Shown one piece after another: positions 21,886 through 33,792 of a stretch of 64,000 nucleotides of DNA (positions are counted from its first letter, which is position 1; each line of letters starts with the position of its first letter). Below the pieces are notes generated by a model. That model made no database searches. It was not told the DNA's origin and saw nothing but the letters and a program-made list of their open reading frames with translations. The translations under genes were made by a program, and so were the position numbers. The DNA comes from Tribonema minus (taxonomy: Eukaryota; Sar; Xanthophyceae; Tribonematales; Tribonemataceae), in the NCBI GenBank assembly GCA_017506865.1, contig JAFCMP010000547.1:1550001-1614000 (forward strand), written 5' to 3'.

Positions 21886-24800
21886 AAGAAGAAGCTGCCG
21901 ATGCCGTTGGCGAACGCGCCGATGCCGCACGCGACGCCCGCCGCCGCGCTCACGACGTTCCCCACGGCGCCGGCGGCGGCGCCCGCTACGCCCTGCGCGA
22001 GGCCGCCCACGACATCGGCAGCGCCGGCAGCGGCGCCGGCGGCGGCGCCGGCGGCAGCACCCGCGACACCCTGCGCAAGGCCGCCCGCGGCGGCGGCGGC
22101 GCTGTGAGCGGCGGCGCCGGCGGCGGAGGCGGCGCCGTGCTCGCCCGCGTGCTGAGCGGTGTGGACGACAATGCCGGCGACAGCGCTCAGTGCGGCGCCG
22201 AGGGGGTCCTGCTTGGGGGGCTCGATGTGGCCGTAGCTCTTGGGGTAGAAGAAGACCTTGGCCTTGGAGTAGCCCTGCGCGTTTTGGAGAAAGGAGCATG
22301 GCAAATGCGGTCAGGGACTTGAAGTTTGCATGCATCCTGAGGCTAGCGCGTACTTTACTTGTTGGTGATTCTCGGCCAAGCGCACAGAAATGCGCTGATC
22401 ATTGAAGTGTTGTGCACTTTGAAAGGGTGCGTGTGGTGTCTCGTCACCGGCGGGTGTGTGCAAGCGCGCCATCGGTGCAACCCAATAGTGGCACATGATG
22501 CACACCCTACACTCCACTGGAATGCATACCCTACATGCTGCAGGATGAAGCGTGTGCGTCCACAAACCTCACGGCAAAGAGTCACCAGCTTCTGCAGTGC
22601 GTAAACGCTGCGCGCTACCGCAGCGCGGCGGTGCTTCTGACAAACACAACTTGAGCGCGCCGCCGCCGCGACGCATTGCGGCACATGATGCACTCATGAT
22701 GCTACATACCCTATGTCACATGTGCCATGACAGCAGATGCCATGGCCATGGCAACAGTTGCCCTACGCACCACTGGGGCGGGATGCAACCGTGCGCACCA
22801 GCGAACGCTGCGGCGGAGAGCTCACCAGCCTCTGTACTGCGTGTTTGCTGCGCGCTGCCGCAGCGGCAGTGCTTCCGACAAACACAAGCCGAGCGCGTCG
22901 TTGTCGCGCACACTCGCGGCGGCGCAAGACACACGCATACCGTACGCACCATGACAACAGATACCCCTACACACCACAGAGCGGAGTGCACTGCTCATAA
23001 ACGTCGCAGCGGGGAGCTCACCGGCTTCTGTGCTGCCTCGTCCTTCTGGCGCAGTATGTCGTCTATGTCGGCCCAGGCCTGCCTCCCCCATGGGTAGTTG
23101 TCTGACGGCCAGACCTGTCGCCGCGAACAGCGTATGGAGGGAGCAAAGTGGATATGAGGCACAGTATGCGATACGGGTGAACAGTTTCACGACGATCAAT
23201 TTTAACGTGTCACTCTCAAGTCAACCCCAATCACTAGCGCTAGCACTGGTACCAGCGTTGGTCACCGTCCGGAGACATTGCAAGTCTAGCTCTCAGTGCG
23301 CGTGCTGTGTTCGGATGTGCGGGACTGCCATCAGTACATCTGCTGTGAGACAGCCTTCACAATGAGCGGTGCATGATGCTGTTGCGCCATTGCAAAACCA
23401 CGGCTAGGTCGCATGATTGCGAGTTGAATACACTTCACACATTCTAGTGATAGTGGAGTTGGCCGTTTGACGGGGGACAGACGTGTTTTGTGCCGCCGCA
23501 GCGAGGCACACACACAGAGACCGACGCGCGCCAAGCGCTGTGAGCATTCTCCAACCCTAACCCTAACCCTAAACCTAACCCTAATGAATGCACAAAAAGA
23601 CGTAGTCGCGACAAGTCGCACTCGCGACGCATGCCGCAACCGCCGCCCGCCCGCCTGCGGAGCGCTGATCACAAACGGCAACACGCACATGTGCTCGTGC
23701 GCGCCGCAGCAGCAACGCTCACGGCGCAACACACAATGATCGAAGCGGCCACAGCTGCAGCTAGCATTCCTCTCGAAGCGCAACAGCTCGCGCTTGCACC
23801 GCGCACTGCGACCTCGTCAACAACGCTCACCTCCTGAGCGCTGCCCACAAACGGGGATGCGAAAGCGGGTTCAATTGCAGCCAGCGCCGCCGCCGGCTCG
23901 CAAGGCCTCTCGGCAGCAGCCTTGGCGGCCCTGACCTCCTGGCGCGTGTGCGTGCGGTAGTACACCGCTGCCGCCGCCTCCTTCTCCTGCGTGCGTAGAA
24001 GGGTGGCGGGCAGCGGCGGCGGCGGCGGGAAGACATGTCAGCAGCAGCGTCGAACGCGTGCACGTTTCTCTGTGTCAGTGACGTCTGAACGCAGCACCAG
24101 TGCCGAAAATATGACGCCTTGCCCTGGTCTTGACCTCGCCTCTGACGCTGAGTCAAACCCTTGCATAGGCCTTGGTAGCAGAGTGCGCAGTACTTCAGGT
24201 CACGACCTTGACTGCAGCACATCGCCCCTCCACGCACAAGCGCGGGTGACAGGTACGCACCGCGAGCACGCACGCAAGTGGCGTTTGAGATTCCGGGCCG
24301 TCACCGTGACTTGCCAGCTGAATAGCCCAAGACCTGTGGTCAGGGGACCAAGCCCTAGATGTGCGCTAGTCAATTGAAGACCTGCGAGGAGAGTCACCGC
24401 TCCAGCCCCAAGTGTAAATACACCAGTCAGTCAGACTGATTCAGTCTCCGGTCAACACAGTAACCACTGTTGGTGCGGCCCTCTACCACCACCGAACAAT
24501 AAGTGTTGGCGTGCCTATGTACTGCTCCGCTGTCCACCAGCACGCCCGTTTACATCACCTACCTACCTACCCTGCCCCTGTTCACGCATTGCCAACGAGC
24601 GCTCACTTGCCAAGGCGCAGAGTCGCGCACGCCGAGGTGCGGCCGGGAGTACGCCCAGTAGCAGCGCGCGCGCCCCGCGTGCGACCAGCGCCACGCCGGC
24701 GCCGCGGCCGCCGCGCCGCCGCCGGGCAGCTCCCGAAACAGCGCCGCCGCCGCCTTTGCGCCGTTCCGCGGCAGCGCGGCAGCGTCGCGCGCCAGCTGCC

Positions 24801-25533
24801 GCAGCGCCGCCACGGCGGCGGCGCGCGCGGCGCCCGCGCGCAGCGGCCGTGGCGGCGGCGGCGGCGCGGCGGTGGCGGCGCCGGGGAGCGCGGCGAAGGG
24901 CGCGGCGGCGGCGGCGCGCGCGCGGGCGGAGGCGACGGGCGGCATTGCGCGGCTGCGGCGGCGGCGCTCGTCGTTGCGGCGCTGCTCCTCGCGGAAGGCC
25001 TGGAGCGCGGCGTACGCCACTGAGGGGAGGGGGAGGGGGAGGGGAGAGGGGGGGGGGGGGGGGGGCGAAGATGCCGCTTTGAGTGTGCTGGACGAGTGCG
25101 CCGGGTTGGTAAACGGTTGCAACAGCTTGGAGGTATTCGGCACAGAGCGGGGTCAACTTCTTTGCAGCTGTGCAGGGCCAGCAAGGCCATGCAAGGGCGC
25201 AGCCTCCTGAGCCCATTTCCGCATGCGTTGTGACCCCAAAGCTGATCAGGCGCCAGAAGGCATGTTGCTGCTAATTTAAATTCTCAGAAAGCCTACATGG
25301 CAGGCAAATCGTAACGAACACGGTCATGCGTCATGCTGCCAACACGAACTCAGCGAAGGGCGATGGTGAGGCAGCGACTTACTGCGCAGCTGGTCCTCAG
25401 CCCGGACCAGGAGCTCCCGAAGGTGGTCAAGGACATGGCGAGCAGCGGTGGTCGCACATTCCTGAAGGCGCTCCAACGGCAGCCCCCGCCAGCGGGTCAG
25501 CTCGTTGATAACGTTGACGACGATTTCGATCAT
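21738..25533 (-). CDS. Five-exon protein with a glycine-zipper tail, unknown function
   Basis: Exons (minus): 25383-25533, 24607-25019, 23831-23986, 23022-23114, 21738-22274. Phases 1,0,0,0 match and the total is 1350 bases (449 residues). The start ATG at 25533 follows an in-frame TGA. The N-terminus is helical (MIEIVVNVINELTRWRG, then a basic EEQRRNDERRRRSR segment). The middle is Ala/Pro-rich. The part around LGVRDSAPWQ|EKEAA and VWPSDNYPWGRQAW is aromatic and conserved-looking. The last exon runs GYSKAKVFFYPKSYGHIE, then ~90 residues of Gly/Ala repeats (GGLAQGVAGAAAGA twice, with GIGAFANGIGSFFFGG). Such glycine zippers usually pack in or across membranes. I know no family for the whole. 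Donor echoes of exon 23022-23114 lie in the last intron. Confidence 0.7.
22440..22900 (-). repeat. Donor-side echoes of exon 23022-23114
   Basis: On the minus strand the exon ends GCACAGAAGCCG|GTGAGCTC. Imperfect copies lie at about 22800-22870 and 22565-22640, with a weaker trace near 22440, in the direction of transcription. Each is followed by the same CGCTGCGGTAGCGCGCAGC-like intron phrase. Confidence 0.6.
23545..23586. repeat. Interstitial telomere-type repeat (CCCTAA)n
   Basis: About five CCCTAA-type units in a row, with one variant (CCCTAAA), lie in an intron of the minus-strand gene 21738-25533. Confidence 0.85.
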
Positions 25534-28391
25534 GGGCACCCTTCACGAAGACACCTACTCGAGGAGCACGAGAGCAAAGGCAGGCCGGGATCAGAACACG
25601 GATCATTGGAGCAACTACATGAGCTGCTATCATGGCAGGCACAGTATAGTCACCCCGCCATCATGAGGCGTACACGCGACAGTGTGTGTGTACACGCTGC
25701 TGCACGAGCAGGAAATCACCTGGCGCCTGCGCCGCTCTCTGATAGTGGTCTTGTCGAGGCAGCGGCTGACGCAAAGCGTAGCCAGGAGATCCTACGAGGC
25801 GTAGGCTTGTATGTGCACTCCTTTGAGTGTTCTTAACTCTTGAACTGTCGTCCAGAACTTGTTTTGCTGGACCCTGTCGGTGAGAGCGCGTGCGCGGTGG
25901 TAGTCGCTGGGCGGCGTGGCGGTAGCTATGTGCTGGTACCAGGCGGCAGAGTGGGTAGGAGAGTGATACAGCGTGAGAGCCTTGCGTAGAGCCAGCACAA
26001 GTTGAAGCGCTCATTTGAAAGATTTCAGTTACACCAACGGAAAAACGGAAACCGGTAATCGCGATGTGAGGTTTCTCGCCGAGACTTTCACAACACTTCC
26101 GTACGACTCAGATGTTCTGCTGCAAGGATGAGAGCAAGCCAGATACGGTCTTCACCGAGGTTACAGCAAGCACTGCAAGAAGGGAAGCACTCACGGCATT
26201 GTGCTGCCCAGGCAGGGCCGTTGATGCACAAAATAGCCAACTCACCATGATGGGCACTTGCACTAATTGCTCTGCATGTTGCGCACCGTGCTGAGCACCG
26301 CTGAGCCCTGCGGAACATGCCGAGCCAAGTGCTGCACCCCAACTGCGCCGCCCTGCCGCACTATATCATATCCCCATAGGCCAGTGGCACCCATGTGCAT
26401 CACGTGACGTCATGCTGGGCGCCGCACACCACGCTGAGCGGTGACACACTGCAATGTAACCGCATAGCATGGCAAAGTGCGAGACGCACGCATGCAGAGC
26501 ACCGCACACTCACACCTACCGTAGCACTGCATGCCACGCAGTGCTCATCGATGCTCAGCAAACGCGGCTTTAGTATACCCTGCTAGAAGCCCTGTAGCCC
26601 ATGCAGCTCGGTGACTGAGTCGGACCTCTGTGCGTCACGTGCTCGTGCAGATCCGCAAACGCTGTCTATCGGCACAGCAGCATCACTGAGCTGCCGCCTG
26701 GCTGAGCAGCCGTTAGCTGCAGCTGCAGCTGCCGCACCGCGCTGGGCCGCGCTGCGTAGGCGAACCAGTGCGCACAGCAGCGGCGGCTGTCGGCGCAGCG
26801 CGCGCCGCCCGCCGCGCTCCGGTGAGGGGCGGGCACTCCGTGCAGAGCGCTGACACATCCGCCATTCTGCACATCGCCATCGGCAGCAGCAATCCCGTGC
26901 ACGGCATCGCACCAGGCTCCTCCGATGCCGCACTCGCTGGCAGTAAACGCGCAGGTGCAACAGCAGCGGCATCACCGCTGAGCGCGATGCCTCCCTGCTG
27001 TGGCAGCGCTCGGCCAGGTGCAAGCCCCCCCATGCTGCCGCAGGCTGCCACCACCGCACCTGAACGCCCTTTCCGCTAATGATCTGTCCGGTGGTGCAGC
27101 GGTCGCAGCGGCGGCGACGCGACCAGTGACCAGCCATGTCCGAGCAGTAGTTTGGCGCCGGCAGTGCGGAAGCTGCGCATTCCGCTGAGCGAGATGCTCA
27201 ACAGCACATGTATTGTCGCCGCTCGATGTACAAGGATGCGGGTGCTTCAATTGATGCCGCAGCCGCGAACGAAACGCTCAAACTTGCCGTCAGAATTGTT
27301 CGGCAGCTGACTGACGTGAGCTGCCGATGCTGGATCTGCAGGTGCTCAAAGCTCCCCCCCCATCCCCCCCGCCCCGACCGACCACCTCCTCTCCACTGCA
27401 GGATCCGCTGGCAGCGCGCTCAGCTTCTGCTACTGCACACCGAGATGCCAGTATGTAGGCGGTTTTGAGCGACTGCGGCAGACTGACCGGCGCATTCTGA
27501 GGTGAGGACGAGTCCTGAGCAGTGCTGCTGCCATCATCTTCCATCGCCGCGATCTCCGCACTCGCTGGCGCCCGAGCGTACAGTAGTTCAAGTGAAGTTC
27601 TTTCCCGTTCTTCCCCGTGTGTATCACCCTGAGCCCGGCCGCCTGCACCGCAGCGCCAGCCGCACCTGAGAAACTATGCGTTCTGCTCACCATCGGTCGC
27701 TGCAGCTCTTCAGCCGCCCTACTGATATTTGGGCGCATCAACAGAGTCGAATCGCCAGCTGCCCGCATGCGTACTCGCAAGTGAGCCCACCATGCTGATG
27801 GGAGGTTATGTGTGTGTGAATGCACGCATGCGCCTTGCAGTGTTGCTTGCAACTGAAAACAACATCTGAGCGAGCAGCACAAGGTCTTGCTAGTTGGCCC
27901 CAGAACTGTACAGACATGAAATGGAGTTTGATTACACTTTGCACGCACATCAAGCGAGGTGGCAAATACTGCCATTATGAGGAATAAGGCGCTTGCAACA
28001 ATGAAGCAAATGTCAGTTCAAACATGATGCAGCTCGCAGCCCAGTTGGAGAAAGCCACCATCGACTGATTTTGAGGGAAGCATGTATGTATTGGATTGGT
28101 GTGTTTCCATCCAGAGCGTGCTAGTTACACGCCCTTGCTAATCCTTGGATGTCATCAACGAAGAAGCAGCAGCGCTTGCTGACGTTTGGTTGTGTTTACC
28201 AAACCGGCAACTGACGCAATTCCTGTCAGCGTGTCTAGCACAGCTTGCATCACGTCACCTCATTCATGTCTGCCCAGAGATCATCGAGCTTCAGATTGTG
28301 GGCTTCCGAAGATCACAGCCGGCAATTGATGCAGATCTTGTCCGCCTTTTTAAAAAGAAGGCAGCGCGCATCCGCTGATCTCCGCTGCTCC
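25534..28391. other. Mostly unassigned; possible minus-strand exons near 27440-27790
   Basis: No complete gene model could be built. Two stretches look partly coding on the minus strand. About 27605-27766 reads from MRAAGDSTLLMRPNIS to an AGG|GTGATA donor. About 27442-27544 reads from MEDDGSSTAQDSS to SLKTAYILASR before a possible donor. A related phrase (GCCAGCGAGTGCGG) recurs near 26940, which fits an echo as in neighbouring genes, but no frame is decisive. Around 28145-28378 a short plus-strand frame is open without support. Confidence 0.3.
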
Positions 28392-29643
28392 TCATCGCAT
28401 GTCTGAGGTCAGCGAGACGTCTAGCTTCAGGTTGTGCGTTTGCGAAGCTAATGCTGTGGCTACATCCCTGGCACCCAAGCCCAGCAAAGCAAGTCCAGCC
28501 ACGAAGGCAGCTCCAAGGAGACAGCTGCTGATGACCATCGCCTGCGGGATCGACAAAGCCATCTTTCGTTGCAACTCCTGGCTTTCCTCAACCTTCGTGA
28601 ACCTCAAACTTGAAGATGGATGGATCTGTGGAAGCCCTCATTTTCAAAATTTGAAAGAATTCTTCTCAAAGCTGCAAAGCAAACAGTGCACTAGTGCCCT
28701 TCACCCGATTCATGGAAGAGTGAATCCGTTCACCTGTGCAGGCTGCCAACTGGCACCAACTTCTTGCCACTGCTGAGCTCAACTCTCAAGGCATCAAGTA
28801 TGTATCCAACACACACAGAAATGTGAAACTTTGAGCAGTTAGATGGCTAAATTCAAGCCAAAGCTGCTTGGTCCCAATGAAGCGGGGCGGTACGAATGCC
28901 GGGCAGTGCTGAGACTGCAGTGCACATTAGCATGATGCTTGGCAGCAGCTTTAAGCGATCCACAATGGCATCCACATGAAACTGCCGTTTGCTCAGGAGC
29001 GATAAAGGGGCTGAGCTGCACACAATGACAAGTCATCATTCACACATAATGTCTGTCGTGCGAAGATTTGGTAAAGGGCCATCATCACAGGACAAACGCC
29101 TGCTGGCTGCTGCAGGTGGCACATGCAGTTGCGAATTAACTTGTGATGTAGCTGTTGCAAAGCCAGTGTGACCATTTACCTGTGAGGCCAGGGCTACCAC
29201 GAAACAATTGCTTGCACTTGTAGACCTGGGCTATCACAAGAAGCAACAAAATTATGATTGCCTGCGCTTCATCAAAGAATGCTGGTAATGCAGCTGCCTT
29301 GACCGCCTCAGTTCGTTGTGCCTGCGCGCTGTTCAATAGCCATAAAATAATATTCACCACCAGTGCTGTTGGTCTTGTATATGAAGGCCCCGAGCAGGCC
29401 AGATGTGCAGTGCATTCCAAATTTTCACAAGCTATGCAGCCACCAACAATGCCACAAGCGCCAAGTCACTGGGGCTGCAATGCAACCCAGCATTGACGCT
29501 CCGCTTGTCTGCGCTGCGTGCACTTTGCACTTTGCCAGCTGCTGCGCCAAACTCACGTTCAGATTGGTGAGAATCTGACGCTGGGACAAACTCGGCCTGG
29601 TGCACTCCCCCCTCTTCCCCCTCCCCGCCAGTACAGAGCCCAT
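28392..29643 (-). CDS. Small two-helix membrane protein, four exons
   Basis: Exons (minus): 29557-29643, 29180-29321, 28734-28782, 28392-28602. Phases 0,1,2 match and the total is 489 bases (162 residues). The start is MGSVLAGRGKRGE at 29643; the first donor is GAAC|GTGAGT. The second exon starts after GCGCAG| (AQRTEAVKAAALP) and has a first membrane segment (AIIILLLLVIAQVY). The last exon has a second (AMVISSCLLGAAFVAGLAL) and a polar tail ending TSDMR. I do not recognise the family. The first two donors and the acceptor of exon 2 are good. The acceptors of exons 3 and 4 (GAGAG|, TTTGAG|) are weak, so the model depends on the phase agreement. The DNA is less GC-rich than neighbouring genes and no echo arrays are seen. 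Confidence 0.5.
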
Positions 29644-31637
29644 ATGAAACCTCATTAGCCTACACTGGCACATCATTAGTAAGGGAATATCGCGCATGTG
29701 CATGACGAAGGCTGAAGCCTGTGGCTTTGCAAATGGTGAGCACTGTTGTGCCACTCATCATAGCAGATGATCAGAGATCATCTCATCGATTATCAGACAC
29801 AAAGTTTGCGTGCAATTGATTTCTAATAGCATCGAGAAAATGAATACGCTACATTCCCATTCGCTGATAACCAAGTCAAACCAACATGGGCCCCTGGCAT
29901 GCGTGCAGATGGCATGTGCCCATTTGCACTATCCATGTGTCAGCTGCAGTTCCCTGCTTGTTGTGTTGCAAGCAAATGATTGCATACACATCGCATCAGC
30001 ACCCACATCTTGCTTGTTGCAGATGAAACATGCAGGTGGCTGTGCCCATTCACAATATACGTTGGTCAGCTGCAGTTCCGTTTCTTGCCCTGCAAGCAAG
30101 TGATTCGCACACACATTGAATCAGTACCCACTTCTTGCAGCATTAGTGACTGGTCACGGGTGCTGCAGAACAACTACCTTAAAAGCACGCTCATGCATAT
30201 GCACAAGCAGACGGAACTTCAGCCACATCCTACACCATATACAAACCGGCACTGCTAACATCACACCATGCACAACCAACTGAATGCAAACAGATACATG
30301 AACAATGACAAACACACAAACACTCACAAAAGGAGAGGGCAACAAACAATGTACAGAGTATGTATATTACGCATGTGCAAGCGCGTGTGTTTGCACGAGA
30401 CACACGTTCCAAAGCTCCAACCCGAGTGCGCGTGTGAAATCTGTTTGCTGCATCCTTGCGTCCATCTATCTAGGGAGTAGACACAGACACGCCCACGGCT
30501 CGCCGTCTGAAACCCCAACCACAAAACTACTTGCACCCGGCGCGCGCCACTGCGTGTTGTTTCCCTGCACCAATGTGGCTTAAACCTTCCAGAGGGGGAG
30601 AGAAGAGAGAGAGATATGGCACCTGCACCTGCACCGCATGTTGGCGAAAATCGCACATGCAGAAACGACGGCGTATCGTCATCGGGCGGCGCATCTGCTG
30701 CGGCGCCGCCGGATGCAACCGCCCCATACACAAGAGTCGACCAAGAGCAGCAGGCGGCACAACGGGAGAGGGGGGGTAAACATGGCCCCCGCTCTCTGCC
30801 GCCGCCGCCGCCACTGCGCAGCAGCACCGCCATGGACGGGCCGGGTGCGCGCGCATTGGCGCCGTCGACTAGGGAAGAAACACAATTTGCGAGGCGCAAC
30901 TGCGCAGCAGGGGCAGCATGCCTCAGCAGCCACCAGCCTGTGCCCGCGAGTGCGCCGCGCCGTGATAAACAAAGACCAAAACTGCGCGCCGAGCTTCGCC
31001 CCCGCCCTAATGTGGTGGGAGGGAAGGGGGGAAGCGCAGCCGCTAGAGCACGTTCGCGTCGCCGCGCGCTGCTGCCCGCAGTGTGCGTCGCCGCTTGCCG
31101 TCACTCTCATGAGGGGGGGCGCGCGCGAGGGGGGCGCGCAGGCACGCGGCGGGACGGACGAAAGGGGGCTGTTGGGGGGGGAGACCACACTTCGGGGGGG
31201 GGGGGGGGGGGCTTACTACGACTACCAAACCACAAATGACCATCAAGAGAGAGAGGGGGCGGGGCCAGGAACTGGCCACCGCCGCCACCACTACCACCAC
31301 CACAGGGTATTCAAGGGGGGGGAACTTGTCCCTCTCGCGCACCCCCGCAGCCGCGCTGCTATGAGCCGCGGCCGCCTCCGCCGCCGTTTTTCTTCGTATC
31401 AGCGGCGCTGCCGCATCTGTTGCTGTGTGTCTGATGTCTAGGCGGGGACGGTTACTACGATATGTTGTGGCGTGCGCTGCGCGCGGCACCGTGTGTGTGT
31501 AGGTTTGTGTGTCGGGCTGATGCGCACGATGCGCAGGAGGCAAACCTCGGACACACACACCAGGGGGAGGGGGGGGGGGGGGGGGGGGGGGGTGCCAAGC
31601 GCTGCTGCTTCAGCACCACGAGCGTGAGTGACAGCGC
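29644..31637. other. Intergenic; tandem duplication and poly-G tracts, no gene found
   Basis: A ~120-bp tandem duplication lies at about 29916-30150 (shared GTCAGCTGCAGTTCC, GCAAGCAA(A/G)TGATT and ACCCAC(A/T)TCTTGC phrases). From 30.6 kb the sequence becomes GC-rich. Long G tracts occur at about 31194-31211 and 31567-31592, just past the stop of the next gene. Several overlapping frames are open in both directions; none has convincing composition. Confidence 0.4.
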
Positions 31638-33206
31638 TCACAGATCCATGACCGCGGTCGCATCTGCGCCCCACGCGTCCTCCGTGCTGCACGTGGACAC
31701 CTCGTCGCTGTCCCACGCTGCGCCGTCCGCAGCAGCGTCGGCGGCAGCGGACTGGGCGCCGTGGTTGCTGCCGGCGGCGGCGTTCTCCTTCTCCTGCTGC
31801 TGCTCGTCCTCCTCGGGGAAGAGCATCGCGCGGTACTCGCGCAGCAGCGACTCGAGGCGGAACATGTCGCGCAGGATAGGGCGCACGTCGGGCGCGTGCT
31901 CGAGGTGCTGCACGAGCTGCAGGACGCTCGCCAGCGCCGTGTCCTCCGCGTCGTCGTAGAACGAGGTGACGAGGATGCCGTTCGTGGGCTGGCACAGGAA
32001 GCTGCACGGGTTGTTGTCGAGGAGGACGCAGCGCCCGGGGTGCTTGTCGAAGACGGGCCCGAGGACGCTCAGGTCCTTGAGGAACGCGCCCCGCACTTGC
32101 CGGCAGGAGGACCGGTAGAGGCGCTTTGAGATGAGCCTGCCGGTGGGGTCGAGCTTGTCGAGAACGGGACCAGCGTAGTCTGGCATCGCAGCTGTGAAGA
32201 CGACAACGTCGCAAGTCTTTGCCAGCTCCTCGAGGAAGTCGTGCAGCCCGGGCCTGATGTTAACCTGCAAGTTGAACATCAAGATCAAAACAAAAATAAA
32301 TCAGTTTCCAGATATCAGCGACTAGATTGCGGCGCTCTGCAGGCATGAAAGCAGATGGCGCAAAGTATTTCACCATGGCACCAGTGGTAATCTCATGCAA
32401 CGACCTGATGCGTCCGATCGCTCAGAAAGTGGAAAGTGCTGGGGTTACGTCAACTGCTACCAAGCTAGTGACAGCCCTCTGCGAGTGCGGATGCCCGCAC
32501 AGCAGCTGAAGCTCTGAAGACGGCCATCAATCAATGCTATCGAGGCAGCAACGCTCTGCGGTGAGGCTGAAACTGATGTGGCAAGTATGATTTCGTTCCC
32601 GCGTTATCTCACCTGCGCCACGCCATCATCCAGAGGGATGCAAAAGGAGTTCACTTCGCCGATGTCCTCCGGCCGCTCCTCCTGCTGCCTATAGTCAATG
32701 GAGCCCAGGCCGTGGAACTTGCTGTGCAGAAGGCACTGCAGGGAGGCACCAGACAAAGAAAATGAAGTCGCGGGTAAGAAAATGTGGCCACCGGAGAAAC
32801 GCAGGCAGCGGCTGTCGTCAACAGAGTGGGCAGCAGGTGCTTGCATAGTGCATAACCATGAGCAACAAACGCTCTCCTCCCGCCTGGACGGTGCCTGGGA
32901 CCGCCACAAGTAAAAAAGCACCCCTCACCCGCCACAACGGACAAATGCACTGACTACCAGCCGAGCGAGGCATGCTGGGCGTGCCCAGACCGCCAGCAAC
33001 CTCCACCATGTTTAGTAACTATCTCAGATCAACCCCTGGGCAGCCAAGTGCCGGGCGCCCGCGGCACTGGCTAGAGAAGCCATCAGAACACTGACCTCGT
33101 CCATGTCCAAAATGACGGTCAATCGCTCCAGGTTTGCGGACGCCGCCTTGAAGCCCAGGGGCAGCTCCGCCTCGCTCGCCGTCTGCACGCACACTGGCCC
33201 CACCAT
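31638..33206 (-). CDS. SCP/FCP1-type (NIF domain) CTD phosphatase, three exons
   Basis: Exons (minus): 33096-33206, 32613-32735, 31638-32264, all phase 0, 861 bases, 286 residues. The HAD phosphatase signature VILDMDE|CLLHS (residues 31-41) spans the first junction; Asp34 and Asp36 are the expected nucleophile and acid/base. Exon 3 holds the rest of the NIF fold: VNIRPGLHDFLEELA, VVVFTAAMPDYAGPVLDKL, LYRSSCRQVRGAFLKDLS and CVLLDNNPCSFLCQP followed by FYDDAEDTAL. These correspond to known blocks of SCP1/Dullard-like enzymes. Such enzymes dephosphorylate serines, classically in the RNA polymerase II C-terminal repeat. The family member most like this one cannot be settled here. The C-terminus is acidic and Ala/Ser-rich. 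The ATG at 33206 was chosen because it is the first in frame. A second, inverted copy of its promoter and first codons lies at 37818-38476. Confidence 0.93.
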
Positions 33207-33792
33207 GCTTATGGCTGTAGTGTGTGTGGGTTGTGTGCGCGTGCCTGTCCTAGCTGTGCTGCGCTGGTTGTGAGTGACACACACAAATGCCGTCGTCGCC
33301 ATTCATATTTGAGGAGGGATTTTTCGCTCCTTTTTCCTTCCCCGGCGTTCTTTCGGGCCAGAACGGGCCACGGAAATGTGACAAACAGGCAGACTTTTGC
33401 CTTCCGTTCCGGGTCATCCTGCGTGAGTCACCAGTAATGACTCAGCAAGAGACTCAATTCTGGTGATGAGAGTAGCCCCTCAGGGGGGTAAAAAAGGGGA
33501 CAACTCTATCCCCCAGTCGCCATTGAAATAGTCCAAAAGGGACACACCGCTGGTGGTGGCCAGTTGTATACACCATATACGTTTGCCAAATTCGGCAGTG
33601 CTCTGACTGGTGCGCGCGGGCACATTACTGGTGTGTGGGGGCTGCTGGATGTGCACGAGTCGCAGTGAGTCAAGACTCAATTACTCAGACTCAGCCGCTT
33701 CACCAGGAGGGAGGTCTTCCGAACCTAGAGCATGGCTCTTGCTGCATGAGGCATGGTCGCAAGCATGAGGCATGTTTGGTAGCACAACGCTG
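33143..33792. repeat. Left arm of a ~650-bp inverted duplication
   Basis: This arm contains the first ~20 codons of the CTD-phosphatase gene and its upstream region. It matches 37818-38476 in inverted orientation at very high identity, with single-base differences scattered along it. The match spans coding DNA, the 5' flank and distal spacer. Confidence 0.93.
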
